Part shown: positions 28,641-36,327 of the stretch, piece after piece
How positions within the stretch are numbered: the first letter of the stretch is position 1
Layout of the letters: each line of letters opens with the position of its first letter
Source: a bacterium
GTDB lineage: Bacteria; BMS3Abin14
Assembly: GCA_020350725.1 (NCBI GenBank)
Contig: CP070719.1
Span: 781,026-845,025, forward strand
Direction of reading: 5' to 3'
Length of the DNA stretch: 64,000 bases
Made by a program: the position numbers and the translations under genes
The notes under the pieces: model-generated
The model's database searches: none
Seen by the model: the letters and a program-made list of their open reading frames with translations, nothing else
Told to the model about the DNA's origin: nothing

Positions 28641-29912
28641 TCAGAAGCCAAAGTACCTGGGTATCCAGACCACGGTGGCCGGGGTGAACATGATGATGAT
28701 GAGGGCCAGCACTTCCACTAAAAACAGGGGGAAGATCTGACGGATCAAACGCCCCAGACCCACCTGCGCCACGGAATCGGCGACGAAAAGGCACAGTCCC
28801 ATGGGCGGCGTGATCAGGCCGATCATCAGGTTAAAGACCACCAGGATACCGAAATGTGTGGGGTCGATCCCCATGGACACGGCAATCGGATGGATGATCG
28901 GCACGAGAACGAGCATGGCGGCGATCCCCTCGAGGAAAAGGCCGACAATAAGGAACAGGATCATGGACGAGATGAGGAACATCCACTTGGCTGTCATGAA
29001 CTCCAGGGCGAAATCGGTGATGATGTTGGGAACCCGGTTGTAGGTCATGAGCCAGTTGGCGGCGGACACCGCTCCGATGACCATCAGGATCGTGGACGTG
29101 TCGCGCATGGAACGGCCGAAGATCCCCGGCAGATCCTTGACCTTCAGTTCCCGAAAGATAAATAAACCCACCACCAGGGCATAGGCGACGGCGAAGCAGG
29201 CCGCCTCCGTCGGGGTGACCACTCCCATGAGTATGCTGCCGACCACGAACACCGGCATGAAGAGGGGGATGATCCCCTGTATCAGGGTGTTGAACAGGGA
29301 TCCCCTGGTGGTCCCCTCGGCAGGCTTTTCAAAATGACCAGCGAAGATCATGACATATATGGACAGGAGGGTGGCCAGCAGGAGGCCGGGGCCGATCCCT
29401 CCCAGGAACAGCCCGGGAACGGAGACACCCGTTACGGTCAGGGCGTAGATGATCACGGGGATACTGGGAGGGATGATGGGGCCGATGACGGAGGAAGCCG
29501 CGGTGACGGCGGCGGAAAAGTCCCGGGGGTAGCCCCGTTTTTCCATTTCCGGGATGAAGATGCGTCCAATGGCGGAGGTGTCAGCCACCGCCGACCCGGA
29601 CAGGCCGGCAAAGATCACCGAGGCCCAGATGTTGACCACCGCCAGTCCGGCGCGGAAGCGGCCGACCAGCAGGGTGGTGAATGAGATGATCCGGGTGGTG
29701 ATGCCGGACTCGTTCATCAGTTCACCGGCGAGGATGAACAGCGGGATGGCCAGAAGGGGAAAGGATTTCATACCGCCGTACATCTGGGTGGCGACAATGC
29801 GCAGGGTATAGGGGAATTCCCCCACAGCCATGAAATAGAACAGGGCGGCCAGGATGGAAAAGGCAACCGGAAGGCCGATTACCAGGCCGATCAGCAGGAT
29901 CAGATAAACCAT
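28641..29912 (-). CDS. dctM: TRAP transporter large permease, DctM type
   Basis: 423 residues with about 12 membrane segments. Typical motifs include IPLFILAGELMNESGI near 55, SAVADTSAIG near 110, SSVIGPIIPPSIPVIIYA near 140 and LVFNLMIGLITPPMG in the last part. With DctQ it forms the sodium-driven membrane unit of a binding-protein-dependent secondary transporter. Three bases separate it from dctQ. Substrates of this family are carboxylates, sulfonates or similar acids. Confidence 0.95.
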   Translation of the reverse strand: MVYLILLIGLVIGLPVAFSILAALFYFMAVGEFPYTLRIVATQMYGGMKSFPLLAIPLFILAGELMNESGITTRIISFTTLLVGRFRAGLAVVNIWASVIFAGLSGSAVADTSAIGRIFIPEMEKRGYPRDFSAAVTAASSVIGPIIPPSIPVIIYALTVTGVSVPGLFLGGIGPGLLLATLLSIYVMIFAGHFEKPAEGTTRGSLFNTLIQGIIPLFMPVFVVGSILMGVVTPTEAACFAVAYALVVGLFIFRELKVKDLPGIFGRSMRDTSTILMVIGAVSAANWLMTYNRVPNIITDFALEFMTAKWMFLISSMILFLIVGLFLEGIAAMLVLVPIIHPIAVSMGIDPTHFGILVVFNLMIGLITPPMGLCLFVADSVAQVGLGRLIRQIFPLFLVEVLALIIIMFTPATVVWIPRYFGF

Positions 29913-29915
29913 GAC

Positions 29916-30497
29916 CTATCCACCCTGCGGTCTGGTTTCCGGACGGTCGGCAGGAGCCATCCATTCCCCTTCCGTTACCCGTTCCAGGAATTTCAACAGC
30001 GCCGCGATGAGAAGCAGCAGTCCCCCCAGGATCATGGCCGCCTGGTAGGGATAGAAGTGCCCCAACCAGATCATCCACTTCCACCCGGTGGCTTCGACAA
30101 GATCCTTCGCCAGGCCTATAAGCCCGGATGTTTCCATCCCGCCCCTTTTCAGGACGAACTGCCAGCCGGACCATGCCATGAGACTCCCGATCCCCACCAT
30201 AACGAGGTCCAGGAGCATGTACAGCCTTCCGATGAGACGCCTCGGTAAAAAGGCGATAAGAATGGTGAAGCGGACGTGACGGTCCTGCATGTAGGCGTAG
30301 GCCGCCCCGAACAAGAAACCATAGATGGCTATGAAGACAGGCAGCTCCTCTCCCCACTCGAGGGATTTGCCGAACAGGTAGCGCCGCAGGGAATTAAAGA
30401 GGATGATGGCGAAAATGGCCGCCATGGAAAAGGAGGCGCCTCCGGCGCAGAGGGTGGTAAAAAATCGGGAGGTTTTTTGAACTGCTGACCGGTACAT
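29916..30497 (-). CDS. dctQ: TRAP transporter small permease, DctQ type
   Basis: 193 residues with four membrane segments. NSLRRYLFGKSLEWGEELPVFIAIY near 50 carries the conserved W-x-x-E-L segment of DctQ proteins, followed by AYMQDRHVRFTILIAFLP. It joins DctM in the inner membrane. The C-terminal 20 residues are hydrophilic. A strong hairpin lies between it and dctP. Confidence 0.92.
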   Translation of the reverse strand: MYRSAVQKTSRFFTTLCAGGASFSMAAIFAIILFNSLRRYLFGKSLEWGEELPVFIAIYGFLFGAAYAYMQDRHVRFTILIAFLPRRLIGRLYMLLDLVMVGIGSLMAWSGWQFVLKRGGMETSGLIGLAKDLVEATGWKWMIWLGHFYPYQAAMILGGLLLLIAALLKFLERVTEGEWMAPADRPETRPQGG

Positions 30498-30553
30498 GCT
30501 GCGCCCTTTGAGGTTTGGGGTCGGTCCGGTTCAAAGGATGAGTTCGTGAAACG

Positions 30554-30588
30554 ACCTTTCCCCGGGCGGGTGTCGCCCGGGGAAAGGT
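30554..30588 (-). terminator. 15-base-pair hairpin between dctP and dctQ
   Basis: Perfect 15-base arms (30554-30568 and 30574-30588) enclose a 5-base loop. It follows the dctP stop by 15 bases and has no T-run, so it more likely protects the dctP mRNA end or attenuates transcription, giving more binding protein than permease, as known for other binding-protein operons. Confidence 0.7.
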
Positions 30589-30603
30589 TTCGGGACAGGG
30601 ATT

Positions 30604-31632
30604 TTATTGATTCTTTTCCGCCTCGGCCACAGCTTTCTGCAGTTTATCGACCCACTCGGCTTCGTCTCCAAGTTCGCCTCGGAGCCACTTGACCACGGCC
30701 GGCTGGGCGGCATCCTTGAACTGCTTGAGTTCGCCTGATGAGGGCGAGTAGACCTGCATCCCCTCGGCGACCACCTTGGTCACGCCCTCCGCAGTGTTGA
30801 ACTGCTGGATGGCGCGCCCCATGAGACCCGCCGTGCGCGCGGCCTTCTTGACCAGGGCCTGATCCTTGGCCGAGAGGGATTTGAAGAACTCCTCGCTGAT
30901 GAGGATGAAGTCCACTGCGTAAACGTGCCCGTCCAGGGTCATGTACTTCTGCAGTTTGTGCAGCTTGTTGTTGTAGATAACGCCGACAGGGTTTTCCTGC
31001 CCGTCAACGACACCGGTGGCCAGGGCGTTGGGAAGCTCCGACCAGGCGATGGGCGCCGGTTCACCGCCCAGGCCCTTGACCATCTCCACGTAAAGGGGGA
31101 TCGGCTGGACGCGGAACTTCAGACCCTTCATATCAGCCGGAGTCTTTATCTCCCGCTTGCCGTTGGTGAAGTTGCGGTACCCGGTTTCACCGTAGGCCAG
31201 GGTGCGCAGCCCGGATTTCTTCAGGCAATAGTCGGCCAGTTCCCTTCCGAATGAACCGTCCATAACATCCCAGGCGACGGGTGCCGAAGGGAAAGTGTAG
31301 GGAATGTTGAGAACGTCGGCCACCTTGCAGACCTTGGCCATGGCTCCGGAAACCAGGGCCATCTGAAGGGTGCCGTCCTGCATCTGCTGCACGAGGTCGT
31401 TTTCATCCCCGAGGGCCTTGGCCGGAAAGAGCTCGACCTTCATGTCGCTCTCACCCTCGACGATGTTCTTGAAGATCACACTTGCTGCACCCTTTTTTGA
31501 AGACTGCCACTCGGCCGGGTCCACGTGGGCCAGCTTGATCGTGGTCGCAGCCATGGCGGCGGGTGCGAGCGCCAGGGCGATGACCGCCGCGAGGCTCACG
31601 TACTTCATCACTTTCCTGACTGTACCTTCCAT
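30604..31632 (-). CDS. dctP: TRAP transporter periplasmic binding protein, DctP type
   Basis: 342 residues. A signal peptide (MKYVSLAAVIALALAPAAMA) follows an 8-residue N-terminal extension; the chosen ATG has AAAGGAGG 5 bases upstream. The mature protein starts TTIKLAHVDPAEWQSSKKGA; GLKFRVQPIPLYVEMVKGLGGEPAPI near 165 holds the conserved arginine that salt-bridges the substrate carboxylate, and VDGQENPVGVIY near 205 is typical. First gene of the operon, with a promoter and palindrome upstream. Ligand is unknown, an organic acid being expected. Confidence 0.94.
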   Translation of the reverse strand: MEGTVRKVMKYVSLAAVIALALAPAAMAATTIKLAHVDPAEWQSSKKGAASVIFKNIVEGESDMKVELFPAKALGDENDLVQQMQDGTLQMALVSGAMAKVCKVADVLNIPYTFPSAPVAWDVMDGSFGRELADYCLKKSGLRTLAYGETGYRNFTNGKREIKTPADMKGLKFRVQPIPLYVEMVKGLGGEPAPIAWSELPNALATGVVDGQENPVGVIYNNKLHKLQKYMTLDGHVYAVDFILISEEFFKSLSAKDQALVKKAARTAGLMGRAIQQFNTAEGVTKVVAEGMQVYSPSSGELKQFKDAAQPAVVKWLRGELGDEAEWVDKLQKAVAEAEKNQ

Positions 31633-31918
31633 CTCTTCCTCCTTTTAAAAATCCGTCTTTAACCTTCCCGTTTATGTGGAGAGGGCCCGGCAGGAATCAG
31701 CGGTGACCTCCGGATGACCCTGACAAGCCTTCGAAGTCTCCAATGAAGAGATATCTCCTGACCTTTCCCTGAAGAGGATCCACCCGGGGAGGTGCTTTCC
31801 GTAACCTGCAGACGACCGGCAGACCCGAAACACGGCCGCCGGAAGGGCTCCCGGTTCGGACACCGCTCCAGACCGCCCAAAGGATTCTCTTCCAGATCAC
31901 GGAGTTAAAAAGGGAATA

Positions 31919-31941
31919 GGTATCCTAACAAATAGGACACC
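31919..31941 (-). promoter_or_regulatory. Inverted repeat at the dctP promoter, probable operator
   Basis: GGTATCCTA (31919-31927) and TAGGACACC (31933-31941) pair at 8 of 9 positions around ACAAA. On the minus strand it lies about 14 to 36 bases after the -10 box, the same layout as at the aroQ operon. The TAGGA half-site recurs at 25622-25641. Confidence 0.55.
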
Positions 31942-31954
31942 GTATACATCTTAT

Positions 31955-31984
31955 AGAATAAAAAACCTTGTTCACCTTTGTCAA
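31955..31984 (-). promoter_or_regulatory. Sigma-70-type promoter of the dctPQM operon
   Basis: Minus strand TTGACA (31984-31979), 18 bases, TATTCT (31960-31955), about 320 bases upstream of dctP, leaving a long leader. Confidence 0.5.
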
Positions 31985-32329
31985 ACGTTTTTTATTGGAA
32001 CCCGCCTCGGGCCCGGTCCCCGATGCCTTTATCCTGTTATGGTTAAATTATACAGGGACCCGAACGCAATTTCAGGACCCTGTTGGGACTGCTTTGCTGT
32101 CCGGAAATCGGGATGAAGTAAAAGGACATCATACTTCCATCGAAGGAGACGCCGATGTCCCGCGGGCCATGGTGTCCGTTATTGCCCGTCAGAAGCTCCC
32201 AGCCGTGACGGCCACATTGTCCTACTGTAAGGAACGTGATACTGTTTACGCCATATGGGGCCCGGTGGATTGCCGGCAGGAAATACCGGGCCCCGACTTG
32301 GACCAGATAACCTTCACGGAGGACACGCC

Positions 32330-33316
32330 ATGAAAGCAGCTGTTCTGAGCAGCACCGCCAACCTGGCTATCGGTGAGGTCCCTGATCCGGTACCGGGGTC
32401 GGGAGAGGTTGTCATCGCCGTGACCCTGGCCGGCGTGTGCGGCTCCGATTATTCCCTGTACCACGGCAAATTCGGTGTCCCCCTGCCGGTCGTACCGGGA
32501 CACGAGGGTATGGGGACCGTCCACAGGATCGGCCCCGGCGTTTCGACGGTCACTGCCGGCCAGAGGGTCGTTATCCAGCCCAATTTCGCCTGCTGGGACT
32601 GCGACCTATGTGATTCCGGGCTCGACAACATCTGTTCCGGCAAGGTCCGGTTGGGGATCGATACCAATGGTGTGTTCGCCGAGTACGTCAAGGTCCCCGC
32701 AAGATACGTGTGGCCCGTCCCGGAGGGGCTCGACGACAGGACCGCGGTCCTCACCGAGCCCCTCGCGGTGGCGGCCCATGGCGTCAAGGTCCTGTCTCCC
32801 GCACCGAGGGTCCGTGTCCTGATCATCGGCGCCGGGGTCATCGGGCTGATGACACTCCTCCTCGTAAAGCTGGAGGGTGCCGGGGTGAACGTTTCGGACC
32901 TCCAGGAAGAGCACCTAGCCCTGGCCAGAAAAATGGGGGCCGACAGCGCTTTCCTTGTCGGTGGAAATGAGACAATGCAGCCGTCCTCCTTCGACCTGAT
33001 CTACGAGACGAGCGGCGCTCCTTCGGGACTGGCGGACGCCATCGAGTTCGCCGCGCCGGGAGCGCGGATCGCCCTGCTGGGCCTGCCCGCAGAGGCGCAC
33101 CCCGTCCCCACCACCCCCATCGTGCGCAAGGAGCTTACCCTCGTAGGTTCAATGATCTACACCGACGAGTTTCCGGGCGTTCTCGAGCTGCTTGAGTCCG
33201 GCCGGATCGATCCCAAACCCCTGATCTCGGATGTCGTCGGCCTGGAAGACCTGGACGGTGCCATCAAGACGTTCAACTCACCGGACCGGATCAAGGTCCT
33301 GGTGTCCATCGGGTAG
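32330..33316 (+). CDS. Zinc-dependent alcohol dehydrogenase, medium chain
   Basis: 328 residues from ATG 32330 with GGAGG 7 bases upstream. Catalytic zinc ligands are in AGVCGSDYSLY (Cys about 37) and VPGHEGMGTV (His-Glu). The structural zinc loop CWDCDLCDSGLDNIC (four cysteines) is present, and the NAD-binding glycines are in IIGAGVIGLM near 165. It resembles sorbitol/threonine-type dehydrogenases and would oxidise a secondary or primary alcohol. It is the first gene of a three-gene plus-strand operon in the island. Confidence 0.9.
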   Translation: MKAAVLSSTANLAIGEVPDPVPGSGEVVIAVTLAGVCGSDYSLYHGKFGVPLPVVPGHEGMGTVHRIGPGVSTVTAGQRVVIQPNFACWDCDLCDSGLDNICSGKVRLGIDTNGVFAEYVKVPARYVWPVPEGLDDRTAVLTEPLAVAAHGVKVLSPAPRVRVLIIGAGVIGLMTLLLVKLEGAGVNVSDLQEEHLALARKMGADSAFLVGGNETMQPSSFDLIYETSGAPSGLADAIEFAAPGARIALLGLPAEAHPVPTTPIVRKELTLVGSMIYTDEFPGVLELLESGRIDPKPLISDVVGLEDLDGAIKTFNSPDRIKVLVSIG

Positions 33317-33341
33317 CCACGCCCGGCCACGGGGGAGACCG

Positions 33342-34259
33342 ATGGACAAAGGAAAACAGAACGGGGAACTGCTGCTGGAGGATGAGGCCCTGCGGGACGG
33401 GCTTCAGATGGAATCCCGCATCTTCAGCCTCGAGGAGAAACTCCACCTTTTTCGCCTTCTTGAGGGGTCTGGAATAAAGCGGATCCAGGTGGGGTCCTTC
33501 GTCCATCCGAAGATCGTGCCGCAGATGGCCGACACCGACGAGCTTGTCCGGGCCATCGGCCGAACCGAGAAAACGGTGGTCTCCGCCCTGGTGCTGAACG
33601 AAAAGGGGCTTGACCGGGCCCTGGCCTGCGGAGTCGGGCATCTCAGCATGTCCGTTTCCGCCAGCGACACCCACAGCCGGAAAAACGCGGGAAAACCGGC
33701 CGACGAGGCCCTGGACTCTATGACGGAACTTATCGCCCGCGCAGCCGGAGAAGGCATCCTGGTCCGGGCGGGGTACCAGTGCAGCTTCGGCTGCGTCTAC
33801 GAGGGGGTCGTGGACCCCGACAGGGTCCTTGAGGGCGTCACCCGAATGGCCCGGGCGGGAGCCGTTGAGGTCAACCTGGCCGACACCGCAGGAATGGCCA
33901 ACCCCCGATCTGTCCGCCGTCTTTCCGACAGGGTGATCAGAGAGCTTCCCGGGGCCAGCGTTTCCCTTCACCTGCACGACACGGCCGGCCTGGGGCTGGC
34001 CAACATGCTGGCCGGATTTGAGGCGGGCGTCCGCATTTTCGACGTCGCCGCCGGAGGCCTGGGCGGCTGTCCCTTCGTCAAGGGGGCCGCGGGGAACGTT
34101 CCCACCGAAGACGCCGTCAACATGTTCGAATCGATGGGCATTGCCACCGGCATCGACCTGGAAGGCGTGTGCAGGGTGGTCGGCATGCTTGAGGAGAAGC
34201 TGGGCCGTTCCCTTCCGGGCCGCATGAGCAGGGTTCTTACAGGAGCCGTCGATGGTTGA
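33342..34259 (+). CDS. HMG-CoA-lyase-type enzyme (DRE-TIM family)
   Basis: About 305 residues from ATG 33342; a longer frame from 33231 overlaps the dehydrogenase gene. The active-site start EDEALRDGLQME, the barrel motif SLHLHDTAGLGLANM near 210 and the signature GGLGGCPFVKGAAGNVPTEDAV near 240 (catalytic cysteine) match hydroxymethylglutaryl-CoA lyase. Family members cleave 3-hydroxy acyl-CoAs or citramalyl-like substrates with a divalent metal. The end overlaps the next iclR gene by 8 bases. The true substrate is not readable from sequence. Confidence 0.87.
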   Translation: MDKGKQNGELLLEDEALRDGLQMESRIFSLEEKLHLFRLLEGSGIKRIQVGSFVHPKIVPQMADTDELVRAIGRTEKTVVSALVLNEKGLDRALACGVGHLSMSVSASDTHSRKNAGKPADEALDSMTELIARAAGEGILVRAGYQCSFGCVYEGVVDPDRVLEGVTRMARAGAVEVNLADTAGMANPRSVRRLSDRVIRELPGASVSLHLHDTAGLGLANMLAGFEAGVRIFDVAAGGLGGCPFVKGAAGNVPTEDAVNMFESMGIATGIDLEGVCRVVGMLEEKLGRSLPGRMSRVLTGAVDG

Positions 34260-35040
34260 AAAAGTTGAGAAGCGGGTCAGGGAATCGGACCGTCAGGTTG
34301 ATACCGTCGCCAAGGCCCTGACCATTCTTAATTGTTTCTCCGCCGGCGAGCCGGAGCTGTCCCTCAAGGCGCTGAGCGAGATAACGGGCCTTTACAAAAG
34401 CCGCATCATGAGGTTGTGCGGCACGCTGATCGCCCAGGGCTTCCTGGTGAAGACGTCGCGGGCCACCTATCAGCTGGGCCCCAGGGTCATGATCCTGGGC
34501 AAGATCTACGAGGAATCCCACAGCCTGTTCAAGTCAGCCCAGCCCGTCCTCGAGGAACTCGTCCATTCTACCGGGGAATCTGCGGCGATCTTCATGAGGG
34601 AAGGGATGACCCGTTTCTGCGTTATCCAGAAGGTCGGGCCCTCCTCCCTGAGGTACTCCGTCAGCGAAGGGGAGCCCCTGCCGCTCCATGCTGGGGCACC
34701 GGGAAAGGTCCTCCTGGCCTGGGCCCCCGAGAACATAAAAAACCGGTTCCTGGAGGATCGGGTTCTGAGAAAATACACCTCGAGAACCATCATTGCAAAG
34801 AAGGACCTGGAGCGGGAACTGGATTCAATACGCCGAAGAGGTTACGCCGTCAGCGAGGGCGAAGTCGTGCAGAACGCCGTTTCCATAGCCGCACCGATCT
34901 TCGATCATGAGTCCAATGTGACCTACGCGATCCACGTCGGCGGACCGGCACAGCGTCTGACACCGGAAAGGCAGGTGGAAATTCTGCCCCCTCTGGAAGA
35001 ATCCGCCCGCCGACTCTCCTTCCTGCTGGGCAAGGAATAA
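34252..35040 (+). CDS. IclR family transcriptional regulator (copy 2)
   Basis: 262 residues. The winged helix (VDTVAKALTILNCFSAGEPELSLKALSEITGLYKSRIMRLCGTL) and effector domain (LVHSTGESAAIFMREGMTRFC; LHAGAPGKVLLAW) are complete. It is translated from within the end of the lyase gene, so the operon carries its own regulator. Closely related to the IclR at 25740, suggesting duplication inside the island and split control of its four transcription units. Confidence 0.92.
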   Translation: MVEKVEKRVRESDRQVDTVAKALTILNCFSAGEPELSLKALSEITGLYKSRIMRLCGTLIAQGFLVKTSRATYQLGPRVMILGKIYEESHSLFKSAQPVLEELVHSTGESAAIFMREGMTRFCVIQKVGPSSLRYSVSEGEPLPLHAGAPGKVLLAWAPENIKNRFLEDRVLRKYTSRTIIAKKDLERELDSIRRRGYAVSEGEVVQNAVSIAAPIFDHESNVTYAIHVGGPAQRLTPERQVEILPPLEESARRLSFLLGKE

Positions 35041-35110
35041 TTTTTCCTCGCCCTGGAGACGGGGCGAAGGCCATTGAGCTCGGCAGTCGAACCAATGCCG
35101 TACAGCACAC

Positions 35111-36196
35111 CTATCCCTCTGAATGAAACGAACTCAGGGATCTGACGAGCTCTCCCGGATCATCGAGAGGTACGATCCGGCACCTGCCGATCGCCTCCAG
35201 GAGCACGGACTGAACCCGCCCCTCCGACCGTTTCTTGTCCCTGGTCATGTATCCGAGCAGGTCCTCCTCCAACTTCACCTCGGGAACGGGTATCCTGCCA
35301 AGGACCCGCACGGCGCGGTCGAACTGGTCATCCGGCAACCCGCAGATCCGCTTTGACAGGGCCAGGGCGGCCTTCATCCCCAGAAGGACCGCCTCTCCGT
35401 GGCGTATCTCACCGTAACTCATGGACGCTTCCAGGGCATGGGCCAGGGTGTGTCCGAAATTAAGGATCAGGCGGGGCCCCGACTCCCACTCGTCGGCCTC
35501 AATGATCTCCGCTTTTCTCCGGCAGGCCGAGGTCACAACGCGGGCGATGTCCACGTCCCCGTCGGGTCCCAGATCGGTGACCTCCTCGAGATAGAGGAAG
35601 AGTTCCGGATCGAGGGTCAGGGCGATCTTGATCACCTCGGCCATGCCGGAGTACCAGTCCCTCGGGTGGAGGGTCCTCAGGACGTCGGTGTCTGCAAACA
35701 CCGCTTCCGGCTGATGGAAGGTGCCGACCAGGTTCTTGCCCTCCGGAAGGTTGATGCCGGTCTTGCCCCCGGTGCTGCTGTCGACCATGGCCAGCAGGGT
35801 CGTCGGGGCCTGGATCAGCCTGATCCCGCGAACGAAAAGAGAGGAAGCCAGGCCCGCGAGGTCCCCCACGACTCCGCCTCCCAGTGCAACGACCAGGGAA
35901 CTCCTGTCCAGTCCGGCACCGGCCATCTTTCTGCACAGGTCCTCCAGGTGGGCGAAGGATTTACTCCCCTCTCCCTCCGGGACAACGGCAACGACGGCGG
36001 GTGGTTTCGAGGCTTCCCCAAGCTCTCCGATGCGGCGGCCATAAACGGAGTTCACCCGCTCGTCGGTCACGATCATAACCCTGCCGGCCGGATCCCGTCC
36101 CCGAAGATGCTCCTCCAGAAGGCGCCAGGCCCCGCTTCCTATGTGGATGGAGTAGGACCGTTCACCCAGCTCAACGGGAACAACTCTCGCAGTCAT
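35111..36196 (-). CDS. aroB: 3-dehydroquinate synthase (canonical copy)
   Basis: 361 residues. Converts DAHP to 3-dehydroquinate with NAD and a divalent metal. All usual motifs are present: ALGGGVVGDLAGL, APTTLLAMVDSSTGGKTGINLP, GMAEVIKIAL (metal-ligand glutamate), RLILNFGHTLAHALE (both histidines kept) and IRHGEAVLLGM (second metal-ligand histidine). It lies 131 bases after the shikimate kinase/dehydroquinate synthase fusion on the same strand. Ribosome site is weak, so the start may be slightly off. Confidence 0.92.
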   Translation of the reverse strand: MTARVVPVELGERSYSIHIGSGAWRLLEEHLRGRDPAGRVMIVTDERVNSVYGRRIGELGEASKPPAVVAVVPEGEGSKSFAHLEDLCRKMAGAGLDRSSLVVALGGGVVGDLAGLASSLFVRGIRLIQAPTTLLAMVDSSTGGKTGINLPEGKNLVGTFHQPEAVFADTDVLRTLHPRDWYSGMAEVIKIALTLDPELFLYLEEVTDLGPDGDVDIARVVTSACRRKAEIIEADEWESGPRLILNFGHTLAHALEASMSYGEIRHGEAVLLGMKAALALSKRICGLPDDQFDRAVRVLGRIPVPEVKLEEDLLGYMTRDKKRSEGRVQSVLLEAIGRCRIVPLDDPGELVRSLSSFHSEG

Positions 36197-36327
36197 GGTC
36201 AGGGGGAGGTCTTTTCGAAAGGGGATGGGACCGCATTTCCGAAGGAAGTGCCTTCGATGGCCGCGATGAAATCGTTTCCCTCCCCGGTCCAGGTGCGTTG
36301 CCTCATCACGACTTCCCTGCCCTGCCC

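Larger units (their letters stand above)
31633..32329. other. 697-base divergent control region of the catabolic island
   Basis: Lies between dctP (minus) and the alcohol dehydrogenase gene (plus). It holds an AT-rich core around 31905-31995 with the dctP promoter and an inverted repeat. A 121-residue open frame at 31968-32333 has no family features and overlaps the ribosome site of the dehydrogenase gene, so it is not called. No clear plus-strand promoter was seen. Confidence 0.5.

Noticed and set aside
31968..32333. 121-residue open frame in the dctP/alcohol dehydrogenase gap
   Set aside because: No ribosome site or family feature, and it overlaps the dehydrogenase start and the dctP promoter.
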